A stretch of DNA of 64,000 nt from Bartonella queenslandensis (lineage in GTDB: Bacteria; Pseudomonadota; Alphaproteobacteria; Rhizobiales; Rhizobiaceae), in NCBI RefSeq assembly GCF_018155095.1, contig NZ_NAAI01000005.1:62001-126000 (forward strand), read 5' to 3'. The translations under genes and the position numbers were made by a program. A model generated the notes under the pieces. It was not told the DNA's origin, did not search any database, and saw only the letters and a list, made by a program, of their open reading frames with translations. This document shows, piece after piece, positions 19,363 through 28,498 of the stretch; the first letter of the stretch is position 1, and each line of letters starts with the position of its first letter.

Positions 19363-20349
19363 ATGCCCACAACTCAGAAGATTTTAAATGGACTTGATCG
19401 TATTTTGACGCTTGAATTGGTACGTGTTACTGAACGTGCTGCTGTTGCTGCTGCGCGCTGGCGCGGACGTGGTGATGAAAAGGCTGCGGATCAAGCTGCT
19501 GTAGATGCAATGCGGAGGGAACTTAATCGATTGCCTATTGAGGGGACCGTGGTGATTGGTGAAGGTGAGCGGGATGAAGCACCTATGCTCTATATTGGAG
19601 AAAAAGTAGGTCTTCAAAATGGATTGGCGATTGATATTGCACTTGATCCACTCGAGGGAACGACACTTTGTGCTAAAAATCTTGCTAATTCTTTGGCAGT
19701 CGTTGCAATTGCTGAAAAGGGTAACCTTCTTTACGCTCCTGATGTTTATATGAAAAAAATTGCTATTGGTCCTGGTTATCCAAGGGGAATCGTCGATATA
19801 GACGCTCATCCTGCTGATAATATCCATGCTCTTGCAAAGGCTAAAGGAGTTGCTGTTCATCAGGTTACTGTTTGTATTATGGATAGACCACGTCATGAAA
19901 AATTGATTGATGAAGTACGAGCAACAGGAGCATCAATTCGCTTGATTGGTGATGGAGATGTTGCTGCTGTCATTGATACAACGGATTCAGAAGAAACAGG
20001 TATTGATATTTATATGGGGATTGGTGGAGCACCAGAGGGTGTTTTAGCTTCTGCTGCTTTGCGCTGTATTGGGGGACAGATGCAAGGTCGTTTGCTACTT
20101 GATACAGAAGAAAAAATTGCTCGTGCAGCTAAAATGGGGATTAGTGATCCTAATAAGGTTTATACAATGGAAGAAATGGCAAAAGGTGACGTTTTATTCT
20201 CAGCAACAGGGGTGACGGATGGTAATATGCTTTCTGGCGTTAAATTCACACCTCGCTACATTCAAACGGAAACTCTTGTAATGCGTTCCCATACGGGTAC
20301 AATCCGTAGTATTAAAGCACAGCATAGAGATCATTCAAAATTTGATTAA
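19363..20349 (+). CDS. glpX: Class II fructose-1,6-bisphosphatase
   Basis: GlpX removes the 1-phosphate of fructose-1,6-bisphosphate in gluconeogenesis. I start it at ATG 19363 (328 residues, MPTTQKILNGLDRIL) because AGGA lies 9 bases upstream; an in-frame TTG at 19345 would add six unlikely residues. Metal and phosphate motifs are GEGERDEAPML and DPLEGTT; GGAPEGVLASAALRC also matches the family. hom-glpX adjacency is common in related genomes. The gene ends before two hairpins separating it from convergent ilvE. Confidence 0.95.
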   Translation: MPTTQKILNGLDRILTLELVRVTERAAVAAARWRGRGDEKAADQAAVDAMRRELNRLPIEGTVVIGEGERDEAPMLYIGEKVGLQNGLAIDIALDPLEGTTLCAKNLANSLAVVAIAEKGNLLYAPDVYMKKIAIGPGYPRGIVDIDAHPADNIHALAKAKGVAVHQVTVCIMDRPRHEKLIDEVRATGASIRLIGDGDVAAVIDTTDSEETGIDIYMGIGGAPEGVLASAALRCIGGQMQGRLLLDTEEKIARAAKMGISDPNKVYTMEEMAKGDVLFSATGVTDGNMLSGVKFTPRYIQTETLVMRSHTGTIRSIKAQHRDHSKFD

Positions 20350-20364
20350 TGTTTTCCTTTTTTG

Positions 20365-20396
20365 TCGCTACTAAAAAATAAAGAGATTTTTAGCGA
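20365..20396. terminator. Hairpin after glpX
   Basis: TCGCTA (20365-20370) and TAGCGA (20391-20396) pair, with an inner AAAAA/TTTTT zone. It lies 15 bases after the glpX stop and may help end transcription, although no T run follows it. Confidence 0.4.
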
Positions 20397-20402
20397 ATAT
20401 GT

Positions 20403-20437
20403 ACGCTTCCATGAAGGTAATGTATTCATGGAAGCGT
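20403..20437. terminator. Bidirectional terminator between glpX and ilvE
   Basis: A perfect 12-base inverted repeat ACGCTTCCATGA (20403-20414) and TCATGGAAGCGT (20426-20437), with an 11-base loop, lies between two convergent genes. T-rich flanks are short on both strands, but position and stem strength favour a terminator for both genes. Confidence 0.65.
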
Positions 20438-20462
20438 TTATAGATGTGAGAATATCGTTTTA

Positions 20463-21569
20463 TTACGAGAGCTGGACAGAATGTACCCAGCCGTTTTTAT
20501 CTTCTATATTTCCTTTTTGAAGATCAACCAATTGTGTCCGAAGTTGCTTTGTAACTTCTCCAATCGTTTCATTTCCAATAATAAATTCTCCTCCTTTATA
20601 TCGAAAACGGCCGATTGATGTGACAACGGCAGCTGTACCACAAGCAAAGACTTCTTTAAGATGTCCATTCTTTGCATCTTCTTGAAGTGCTGCAAAAGAG
20701 TAAGGGCGCTCTTCTATCGTTAATCCCATTTGTTTTACCAACTGTAAAATTGAATGACGTGTTATTCCTGGAAGGATAGCTCCATTAAGGGGAGGGGTTA
20801 CGAGTGTATTATTGTCCATAATAAAGCAGACATTCATACCGCCAAGTTCTTCAATCCATTTATGTTCAATCATATCAAGGAAGAGCACTTGGCTACAATT
20901 GTTTTCAGTTGCACTTTTTTGTGCAAGTAAGCTGGCTGCATAGTTGCCACCACATTTGGCAGCACCTGTCCCTCCTGGACCAGCACGACTATACTCTGTT
21001 TCAATCCAGACACTGACAGGTTTTTCTTCTCCTTTGAAATAGGATTCAACTGGAGAGGCTATAATACAAAAAAGATATTCTTGAGAAGGGCGAACACCCA
21101 AAAAGTTTTCATTGCCAAACATAAATGGACGGATATAGAGGCTAGCATTGGGGTGATCAGAAACCCATTTTTGATCAACTTTTACTAATTGATGAACGGC
21201 ATCTAGAAAAACATCTTTTGGTAATTCTGGCATGGCTAACCGTTTTGCTGACTCTATAAACCGTTGAGCATTGGCTTCAGGACGGAAGAGCAAGATGCGT
21301 CCATCTTTTGCACGGTATGCTTTTAACCCTTCAAAAATTTCCTGTCCATAATGCAAAACGGTGCTTGCAGGGTTAATTTCTAAAGCTTTGTATTGAGAAA
21401 TAACGGCGTTATGCCAGCCTTTGTCTTCAGTCCATTGAATAGTACACATATGGTCTGTAAAAAATTGACCAAAGCCGGGATTTTTTAGAATTTCTTCGCG
21501 TTTTTCTTCTGACAGAGGGAATGGGTGCTTTTCTATTTTAAAGGGAAGTGACGATATGGGAGATTTCAT
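20463..21569 (-). CDS. ilvE: Branched-chain amino acid aminotransferase
   Basis: IlvE is a PLP enzyme that exchanges amino groups between glutamate and the branched-chain 2-oxo acids. The 368-residue size and the segments LHYGQEIFEGLKAYR, GTGAAKCGGNYAAS and EELGGMNVCFIM match the longer BCAT type shared with eukaryotes. Lys205 in AKCGGNY is the expected PLP-binding lysine. LPGITRHSIL and the C-terminal FACGTAAVVTSIG phosphate-binding segment are also present. The ATG is preceded by AAGG. It is transcribed away from the small membrane-protein gene at 21875 and towards glpX. Confidence 0.96.
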   Translation of the reverse strand: MKSPISSLPFKIEKHPFPLSEEKREEILKNPGFGQFFTDHMCTIQWTEDKGWHNAVISQYKALEINPASTVLHYGQEIFEGLKAYRAKDGRILLFRPEANAQRFIESAKRLAMPELPKDVFLDAVHQLVKVDQKWVSDHPNASLYIRPFMFGNENFLGVRPSQEYLFCIIASPVESYFKGEEKPVSVWIETEYSRAGPGGTGAAKCGGNYAASLLAQKSATENNCSQVLFLDMIEHKWIEELGGMNVCFIMDNNTLVTPPLNGAILPGITRHSILQLVKQMGLTIEERPYSFAALQEDAKNGHLKEVFACGTAAVVTSIGRFRYKGGEFIIGNETIGEVTKQLRTQLVDLQKGNIEDKNGWVHSVQLS

Positions 21570-21874
21570 AAAAAAACCTTTTGAGAATGTTTTATTTTTT
21601 ATTAATAAAAATAATGAGATATTTCAATCATAACTCTATTATTAGCAAATCCTTTGTGTCAATGTTTTATTGCAGAACTCAAAGGGTTTTATTCTAGAAT
21701 TCAAAGGCTATGGTAATATTTTAATTTTATTCTCGGCTCTTTTTTCTGACTTTATGAAGTAAACTGGAACTTTTATCTATAATTGTCGTTTTCTCAAAAT
21801 AAGTATCTGAATAATTTCATATATGCATACTTTATAGAAATTAAAGATAAGGGAATTGAGAAAAGGAATTCACT
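21570..21874. promoter_or_regulatory. Divergent region between ilvE and the small membrane-protein gene
   Basis: This 305-base gap contains two near-identical 12-mers, AGAACTCAAAGG (21674-21685) and AGAATTCAAAGG (21696-21707), differing at one base and spaced 22 bases start to start, about two helical turns. That could be a regulator site, but no regulator is identified. No other feature is seen. Confidence 0.3.
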
Positions 21875-22162
21875 ATGATTGATAAAAATTATCACACATA
21901 TGAAGAACGTATGGCTGCAGAAAGAGCTTCAGAAAGAAAAGATCATGAACAGCGTGTTTCAATCGCTAAGGGTATTTTTGCTATTCTTCTTGCATTGGTT
22001 ATTATCTGGTTCATTTTTGGTTTTTTAGGATCTTTTTTTGCAAAATCTCCTGAACATAGTACACATTATAATACTCCAGAAGAAAGCCAGATCATAACAA
22101 CGCCCCAAAAGGATTTAAATTCACCTCCTCCTGTACCTTATACCTATAAGAGTACGCAGTGA
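21875..22162 (+). CDS. Small single-pass membrane protein, unknown function
   Basis: I do not recognise this 95-residue protein. Residues 1-27 are highly charged (EERMAAERASERKDHEQR) and should lie in the cytoplasm. One hydrophobic segment follows at about residues 28-52 (GIFAILLALVIIWFIFGFLG). The C-terminal 40 residues are rich in Pro, Ser and Thr (PPPVPYTYKSTQ) and probably extracytoplasmic. The ATG start has a weak purine-rich site (GAGAAAAGG). It stands alone between ilvE and the SPOR-domain gene. The membrane layout makes a real gene likely, but the function is open. Confidence 0.65.
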   Translation: MIDKNYHTYEERMAAERASERKDHEQRVSIAKGIFAILLALVIIWFIFGFLGSFFAKSPEHSTHYNTPEESQIITTPQKDLNSPPPVPYTYKSTQ

Positions 22163-22319
22163 TTTTTTCGTAAGCATAATCTTTTAAATAAGACGAAAAC
22201 AGACACAGATTAAAGAATAAAGTCAGCTTAAATACATAAAAAAAGATTGAGACAATTTTAATTTTTTAAGCTTTCAATAAATCATTAATTGCTCTGCATA
22301 AATGGCCGGCCCTGAAATA

Positions 22320-22354
22320 AATCATACAACGGTTTTAACAATCGTTGTATGATT
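22320..22354 (-). terminator. Terminator of the SPOR-domain gene
   Basis: A perfect 12-base stem AATCATACAACG (22320-22331) and CGTTGTATGATT (22343-22354) with an 11-base loop starts 4 bases beyond the stop codon. On the minus strand it is followed by TATTTC. Confidence 0.75.
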
Positions 22355-22357
22355 ATT

Positions 22358-24868
22358 TTAGCGTGTAATGAAACAACTTCCACCAGAACTTTTAATGGTT
22401 TCACAAAGAATTATAGCTTCATTACGGTTTTGCGTTTGAATACGAACACGGTAAAAGGTTCCTTTTCCTGGTATAAAAGCCTGTTGAATATTTAAAGGAC
22501 GGGTACCGATAAGAAAGCCAAATTTGGATTTCATATTTTTTAAAGAATCTCTAGCTAACTCATGCGTTGGTTGAGAAGAAAGTTGCACGTAATAACCCTC
22601 TGAATTTTGTGGTGCAACTCTGTTTGGTGATGTGGGACGAAATGCGGTATGCGTTTCAGCTTCTGCATTTCTCTCTGCATGAGAAGGAATAGGAATAAAT
22701 TTTTCTTCAATACTTGGGCTAGAACTATTTTCGGCGATTATTTTATCAATATTATTTTTGAGATCATGATCACTTTCTTGGTCGTTTCTATCGGAATCAT
22801 GCGATGAAACAACAGACGACTCCTGAAACTCGTCAGGAATTTGATCAATGGTTTCTGCAGATTGAGCAGTAGGTTTGCTCTCTGTTTGATGCGCGGGAGC
22901 AAGTGTCACTGTACCATCTTGATTGACAATAACGGTTTGTACTTCTCGCGTTGGAATCGTATGATTGATAGCTTGTGTGACGGCACCTTCAACATCAGAT
23001 TCAGTTGAAGAAGATGGTGAAATATTTGGAGATTCTTTTGGATTGAATTCCTCTAAATTTTCAGGTTGTTCAGAGTTATCAATAAGAAATTGTTGTGTAT
23101 TTTCTTGTTTCTCATTTTCTTCAGTCGTTTGTTTATAGACATCTAAATTATGGGCAACATCATTTTTTGTTTCAGTTGTTTCTGGTGTGAATTTAAAAGG
23201 TGTATTATCAGCGTGGATAATGACCGTTTTTTCATTTTTCTGTGATGGCATAAAAAAATGAGAATAACCAGAAAATCCAATGGCTATTAAAATAAAAAGA
23301 AAAATACCTTTGATGAAAATTTTACCAAAAATAGGACTTTTTAAGGGAGGAGGTGCTGAGGGATGCGCAGGGATTTCATCTGATCTTGTGTAGGGCGAAT
23401 GCTCACTAAAAGAGGGGGAATTATATTCCATCTTGGCAGAAGAAAAATAGTCAGCATTTTGTTCTTTAGAGTTTATAGCCCCGCCTTCTTTTGGACTCTG
23501 CATAGTTTGATGAAAAATTTCATCGAAAGATTCATTTTTCTGTTGTTTTTGAGAAAAATCATCTTTCGGAACATTTCCTACATTGAGTACATCCGCAAAT
23601 TCTTCTTCCAAACCACCTTTTGGTACATCGTATTCTGGGGCTTCATACGGGACTTCTGGAACCATAATAGGACCAGTTTTTTCTACGATTTCTTCTGAAA
23701 ATTTATAGGTATCAACATTGGGAGGAGGAGTATTTCTGTGTGTATAGTTATGGGCAAAAGGGCTATCTGTTTGTTTTGTATTAAGAGGTTCTGATGAGGA
23801 AAAAAACTCATCTAAATTATTGGGGTTATATGAAATTTCTTTGTTTAGGTTAGAGATATTTTCAGCCTTATTATAAGGTGGAACTTTTTCGCTATACGTT
23901 TCTTGTTGAGAGGGACTTTCTTCAAAAAAATAAGGGTAATTGGTTGTATAATCTTCTTGTGAAGATTCTTTTAAATAAGATTGTCTGTCAACGTGTGTAG
24001 AATCCAAAGAAGAAGAGAAATCATTCGTTATTTGATTTCTTGCCGTGTTCTGTCTCTCTGAAACAAGGTTGGAAGATGGGAAAAATTCATTTTCTTTTGA
24101 ATAAGAGGAGACATCCATATGATCTTCTGGTGTATGATCTTTTGGGGTCCAATTTTCTTTGTCCGTTGAAACTTCATAGGCAGAGGGACGGCTTATAGCA
24201 GTATCATAGAAGTTTTGATTGTCATCATAAGTTTTTTGTATATTTGCAGTTTCAGGCCGTTGCGAGGTTGTTTTTGAAAAATGATTAGTTTGTTCAATAG
24301 GTTCTGTTTCACTTCTCTTATTTTCACGTCTTTCAGATTCATCAAAAAAGAAATTTTCTGATTCTGATTGTGAGATCAAATTACTTTTTTCAAAAAAAGG
24401 ATGAGAACTTGTTACTGTCTTTTTCTGTTGAGGTAATTGATTTTTTGGGATTGGTAATGGAGAAAGTTCGTCTAAAATTTGTTCTTCATCATGACTGGTT
24501 GGTGAAGAATATTTCTCTGAAGATAAATTATTTTGTCTTGAATGGTTGAAAGAATCAGTTTGTGCAATATCTGAGGCTGTTGCGCTGCTGGTTGTATGCG
24601 AGTTCCATTGCTTTTTTTGATCATCAAACGGTAAGTTGTGTGTTAAATTATTTTTAAGTTCTTCTTCTAGAAAAGACAAATCAAAATCATCATCATAGGA
24701 TGATGTTTTAGAATGAGATGCTAAACGATCTGTCTCTAAAGAGGAGTGCTCATTTTGGTTTCCGCTTTGTTTGGGCGGATTAAAAATGCGCGTAAGTCTT
24801 TCTAAAGGATCATGGGGGGCATGATCTTGTTTTGTTTCGTGCGGATTTTTGCGATCGTTATCGCTCAT
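22358..24868 (-). CDS. SPOR-domain membrane protein
   Basis: SPOR domains bind denuded peptidoglycan at the division site. I start at ATG 24868 (836 residues, MSDNDRKNPHE) rather than an upstream in-frame codon at 24904 because relatives begin with a short acidic segment like this. Residues 1 to about 505 are hydrophilic, rich in Ser, Glu, Asp, Asn and Gln, and look disordered. One membrane helix lies near 511-537 (KIFIKGIFLFILIAIGFSGY), then another low-complexity stretch, and the SPOR domain fills the last 80 residues (GYYVQLSSQPTHELA to GGSCFITR). The cytoplasmic tail is very long. It follows argS and dgt, as in relatives, where nagZ and scpAB usually come next; here they do not. Confidence 0.88.
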   Translation of the reverse strand: MSDNDRKNPHETKQDHAPHDPLERLTRIFNPPKQSGNQNEHSSLETDRLASHSKTSSYDDDFDLSFLEEELKNNLTHNLPFDDQKKQWNSHTTSSATASDIAQTDSFNHSRQNNLSSEKYSSPTSHDEEQILDELSPLPIPKNQLPQQKKTVTSSHPFFEKSNLISQSESENFFFDESERRENKRSETEPIEQTNHFSKTTSQRPETANIQKTYDDNQNFYDTAISRPSAYEVSTDKENWTPKDHTPEDHMDVSSYSKENEFFPSSNLVSERQNTARNQITNDFSSSLDSTHVDRQSYLKESSQEDYTTNYPYFFEESPSQQETYSEKVPPYNKAENISNLNKEISYNPNNLDEFFSSSEPLNTKQTDSPFAHNYTHRNTPPPNVDTYKFSEEIVEKTGPIMVPEVPYEAPEYDVPKGGLEEEFADVLNVGNVPKDDFSQKQQKNESFDEIFHQTMQSPKEGGAINSKEQNADYFSSAKMEYNSPSFSEHSPYTRSDEIPAHPSAPPPLKSPIFGKIFIKGIFLFILIAIGFSGYSHFFMPSQKNEKTVIIHADNTPFKFTPETTETKNDVAHNLDVYKQTTEENEKQENTQQFLIDNSEQPENLEEFNPKESPNISPSSSTESDVEGAVTQAINHTIPTREVQTVIVNQDGTVTLAPAHQTESKPTAQSAETIDQIPDEFQESSVVSSHDSDRNDQESDHDLKNNIDKIIAENSSSPSIEEKFIPIPSHAERNAEAETHTAFRPTSPNRVAPQNSEGYYVQLSSQPTHELARDSLKNMKSKFGFLIGTRPLNIQQAFIPGKGTFYRVRIQTQNRNEAIILCETIKSSGGSCFITR

Positions 24869-25018
24869 AGCTTTTCTCACATAATGATTTGCACTTCCGT
24901 GCAATCAATGGTTAGTTTTGATTTGTTATGTTAAAATTATAAATTTTCCCCCTCTCATGCAAGGATACATGAAAAAGTTTACCATGAAATACCTATTGTA
25001 TGTATTTATAGAACTTTT

Positions 25019-26776
25019 TCAACGCATTTCTATCGGGGCTTCGACTCCTATAATGCTAAGTCCTGATGATAAAATATTGATAACGGCTTGTATCAATCCC
25101 AATCTTGCAAAGGATAACTCTTTATCATTAGGCTGAATAAAGCGTAAATTGAGACTTTCGCTTCCTTTATTCCAATGGGTGTGAAAGCAGGAGGCAAGAT
25201 CATAAAGATAAAATGCTAATCGATGGGGCTCTTTATGAATGACGGCTTGTTCAATGATACGCGGATATTCAGAAAGTTTGCGTATTAATAATATTTCATT
25301 GTCATCGATTAGTCGATGAAGATGGGTGATCAAGATGTCATTTGAAAAACTTTCAATATGGAGCACTTCTTGTGCTTGACGAAAGACTGAGTGACAACGT
25401 GCATTTGCATATTGTACGTAAAAGATAGGGTTATCTTTTGATTGTTCTGTTACTTTTGCAAAATCAAAATCAAGAGGCGCTTCACATTTGCGGTATAGCA
25501 TCATAAAACGCACTGGATCGCGACCAACTTCTTCGACAACGTCTCTTAGAGTGACAAATGATCCTGCTCTTTTTGACATGCGTACGGGTTGACCATTGCG
25601 AAAGAGTTTTACCAATTGACATAAGAAAACACTTAATTTGGCTTTATCCCCAGAAATTGCTTTTGCCATGGCTTCTAGCCGCTTTACATAGCCAGCATGG
25701 TCTGCTCCTAGAATATAAATCATTTCATCAAAATGACGATTAAATTTATCTCGGAAATAAGCAACATCCGCAGCAAAATAAGTGTAAGAACCATCAGATT
25801 TTACCAAAACACGGTCTTGGTCATCACCAACATTTGTTGAACGAAACAAAGTTTGCTCGCTTGGTTCCCAATCTTCTATATTTTGTCCCTTGGGAGGGGG
25901 AAGTTTTCCTTTGTAAATATAACCATTTAAAGTGAGATCGTTAATGGTACTACGAATAGCGCGGGCATTATCTGCGTAAAGCATTCGCTCAGAGAAAAAG
26001 ATATCATGATAAATATTAAGGGCAGCCAAATCCTCGCGAATCATGGACATCATTGCATGAATCGCTCGTTCTTTCACGATGGATAAGGATTCATTTTTAT
26101 CCATGGTGAGGAGTTGATCACCAAACTCTTGAGCCAACGATTGACCCAATGGTATCAAGTATTCTCCAGGATAGAGCCCTTCTGGAATTTCATTAATTTT
26201 TTGTCCAAGAGCTTCACGATAGCGCAACAGTACCGAGTGAGCGAGAACTTCAATTTGTTGACCTGCATCATTGATATAATATTCTTTCGTAATGTTATAG
26301 CCCGTAAATTGCAACAAATTGGAGAGAACATCTCCAACAACGGCTCCGCGACAGTGTCCTACATGCATGGGGCCAGTTGGATTTGCTGAGACATATTCAA
26401 CATTGATGCGCTTTCCTTGTCCCATTGAGGTACGACCATAAGAAAGGCCTAGTTCAAGCATATATTTTATAGCATCTTGCCAAAATAATTTTGTAAGCTT
26501 GATGTTGATAAAACCAGGGCCGGCAACATCAATATTTTCGATGTAGGTATCATTTTTAAGCAGTTCTATGATTTTATCTGCAAGTGCACGGGGACTGAGC
26601 CCTATAGATTTTGCAAGCACCATAGCAGCATTGGTTGATAAATGACCATGGGAGGAATCACGTGGGGGATCAACGGTGATTTTTGATAAATCTAGATCTT
26701 CTCCATTTTTTCCTTTTATATCAGATAATTCAATTGATTTCTTAATTTTCTTTTCGAAGTTTTTAAAGATATTCAT
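25019..26776 (-). CDS. argS: Arginyl-tRNA synthetase
   Basis: ArgRS charges tRNA-Arg. I start at ATG 26776 (585 residues, [10 protein letters not shown]) since GGAAGC lies about 8 bases upstream; the frame could extend 8 codons further. The class I signature is HVGH at residues 138-141 in [15 protein letters not shown]. The KMSKS equivalent is [11 protein letters not shown], a usual divergence in ArgRS. The N-terminal additional domain (about 1-110) and the C-terminal DALR anticodon-binding domain ending [14 protein letters not shown] are complete. It lies between dgt (30 bases upstream) and the SPOR gene, all on the minus strand and probably one operon. Confidence 0.97.
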   Translation of the reverse strand: MNIFKNFEKKIKKSIELSDIKGKNGEDLDLSKITVDPPRDSSHGHLSTNAAMVLAKSIGLSPRALADKIIELLKNDTYIENIDVAGPGFINIKLTKLFWQDAIKYMLELGLSYGRTSMGQGKRINVEYVSANPTGPMHVGHCRGAVVGDVLSNLLQFTGYNITKEYYINDAGQQIEVLAHSVLLRYREALGQKINEIPEGLYPGEYLIPLGQSLAQEFGDQLLTMDKNESLSIVKERAIHAMMSMIREDLAALNIYHDIFFSERMLYADNARAIRSTINDLTLNGYIYKGKLPPPKGQNIEDWEPSEQTLFRSTNVGDDQDRVLVKSDGSYTYFAADVAYFRDKFNRHFDEMIYILGADHAGYVKRLEAMAKAISGDKAKLSVFLCQLVKLFRNGQPVRMSKRAGSFVTLRDVVEEVGRDPVRFMMLYRKCEAPLDFDFAKVTEQSKDNPIFYVQYANARCHSVFRQAQEVLHIESFSNDILITHLHRLIDDNEILLIRKLSEYPRIIEQAVIHKEPHRLAFYLYDLASCFHTHWNKGSESLNLRFIQPNDKELSFARLGLIQAVINILSSGLSIIGVEAPIEMR

Positions 26777-26806
26777 ATTTAGCTTCCATGATGATGCCAA
26801 AAGCTA

Positions 26807-28009
26807 TTAAACGAAATGATCTGGATGGTCAAATAAGCGATGATATTCACGTAGAGCATAGTGATCAGTCATACCTGAAAGAAAGTCCGCAATGAGACGT
26901 GCTAACTCTTGATTTTTTAAGTGCAATGCTTTTTGACACCAACTTTCAGGCATTGTATCTGGATCTTCATAATAACAATTGAATAATTTTTGTACAATAC
27001 ATTTTGCTGCATTGCGACGGTTTAGAATTTGTTCATGGTAATAAAGATTTTCAAATAAAAAGTTTTTTAGTTCTTTTTCGTAAACAGTCATTGACGGTGA
27101 AAAGGTAACAATGGTTTGTTTTGCTTGGTGAATATCGTTTATGCTGGTTGGTTTGAGGCGTGCTAAGTTTTTGTATGATTGTTTGATAACATCTTCGACC
27201 ATGGTTGTTATTTGTCTTCGTACAAGTGTGTAACCGCGTCGTGCTTGGTCAAGGTGGGGATGCTCATCTGTTATCTCTTTTAAGATTGCTGCTGTTAGTG
27301 GAACGTGTTCAAATTGATCGAGTGTTAAAAATTGCGACCGTAAACCATCATCAATATCATGGGCATTGTATGCGATATCATCCGCAATCGCAGCACATTG
27401 TGCTTCTAGTCCTGCAAAACAATCGAGTGCAAGATCTTGCTTTGCATTGTATTGTAAAATATCGGTAGGAACCTCTTTATTCTTTGCATAAGGACCTAAA
27501 AGAGGACCGTTATGCTTTACAAGTCCTTCGAGGGTTTCCCATGTAAGGTTGAGTCCATCAAAATTTGCATAGCGCTGTTCTAGTTTTGTAACAATGCGTA
27601 AGGCTTGTGCATTATGGTCAAAGCCACCATAATGAGCCATGGCTTCATTAAGAGCATCTTCTCCTGCATGACCAAAGGGCGTGTGTCCAAAGTCGTGAAC
27701 AAGGGCAATGGCTTCGGCAAGATCTTCATCAAGATACAGGGCACGGGCTAATGTTCGTGCAATTTGAGAAACCTCTATTGAATGGGTGAGGCGGGTACGA
27801 TAATGGTCGCTTTCATCAGCAATAAATACTTGCGTTTTATGTTTAAGACGTCGAAATGCATTAGAATGGATAATACGATCTCTATCTCGTTGAAAAGGTG
27901 TGCGTGTGGTGCTCGTTGTTTCATGGAATAATCGACCACGGCTTGTTTGCGGATGAGCACTGTAGACGGCTCGAGATTGGTAATTGAAGTTGATCGTGCC
28001 TATATCCAT
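26807..28009 (-). CDS. dgt: dGTP triphosphohydrolase-like HD protein
   Basis: Members of this family hydrolyse deoxynucleoside triphosphates to nucleoside and tripolyphosphate. The 400-residue protein carries the metal-binding HD residues: His76 in [10 protein letters not shown] and His105-Asp106 in [19 protein letters not shown], with a further Asp in [15 protein letters not shown]. Length and the absence of the E. coli-specific inserts fit the shorter type 2 dGTPase-like group, whose physiological substrate range is less certain. It is first in a probable dgt-argS-SPOR operon and divergent from the ErpA-type gene. Confidence 0.92.
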   Translation of the reverse strand: MDIGTINFNYQSRAVYSAHPQTSRGRLFHETTSTTRTPFQRDRDRIIHSNAFRRLKHKTQVFIADESDHYRTRLTHSIEVSQIARTLARALYLDEDLAEAIALVHDFGHTPFGHAGEDALNEAMAHYGGFDHNAQALRIVTKLEQRYANFDGLNLTWETLEGLVKHNGPLLGPYAKNKEVPTDILQYNAKQDLALDCFAGLEAQCAAIADDIAYNAHDIDDGLRSQFLTLDQFEHVPLTAAILKEITDEHPHLDQARRGYTLVRRQITTMVEDVIKQSYKNLARLKPTSINDIHQAKQTIVTFSPSMTVYEKELKNFLFENLYYHEQILNRRNAAKCIVQKLFNCYYEDPDTMPESWCQKALHLKNQELARLIADFLSGMTDHYALREYHRLFDHPDHFV

Positions 28010-28120
28010 TGCAAGCTGTCCATTATCATCTTAAAATTGAGAGTTGTTTATGATGAATTAAGCTCCTGTTTATAACAATAGGATACTCTTTCTTGATGGT
28101 TTAATGCAAGGATATATAAA

Positions 28121-28444
28121 ATGAATGTGAAAATTTCAGAGGCTGCTGCTAAGCAAATTGTGCAGATACTTTTGCGTGAACCCGATAAAATCGCATTACG
28201 TATTTCTGTTGAAGGCGGTGGGTGTTCTGGTTTTTCTTATAAATATGACTTGGTTTCTGAAATGTGTAAAGATGACCTGGTTCTCAAAAAAGATGGAGCA
28301 ACTGTACTTATTGATTCACTCTCACTTCCTTTCATGGAAGGCGCTGAGATTGATTTCGTGGATGATCTTATGGAGCAATCTTTTCAAATCCATAATCCTA
28401 ATGCTGTTTCATCATGTGGTTGTGGTGTAAGTTTTTCAATTTGA
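28121..28444 (+). CDS. erpA: A-type iron-sulfur carrier (ErpA/IscA family)
   Basis: A-type carriers pass Fe-S clusters from the assembly scaffold to apo-enzymes. The 107-residue protein has the three invariant cysteines: Cys35 in EGGGCSGFSYKYD and Cys99 and Cys101 in SSCGCGVSFSI. The DLVLKKDGATVLIDSLSLPFMEG segment is typical. AAGGATAT precedes the ATG. Whether it serves as ErpA, IscA or SufA cannot be settled from this window; its position divergent to dgt matches the gene annotated erpA in related genomes. Confidence 0.9.
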   Translation: MNVKISEAAAKQIVQILLREPDKIALRISVEGGGCSGFSYKYDLVSEMCKDDLVLKKDGATVLIDSLSLPFMEGAEIDFVDDLMEQSFQIHNPNAVSSCGCGVSFSI

Positions 28445-28498
28445 GAGTGGGGCGTTGCGATATTGTTTCTTGAAAAAAATATCATGTTGGTCAACAAT

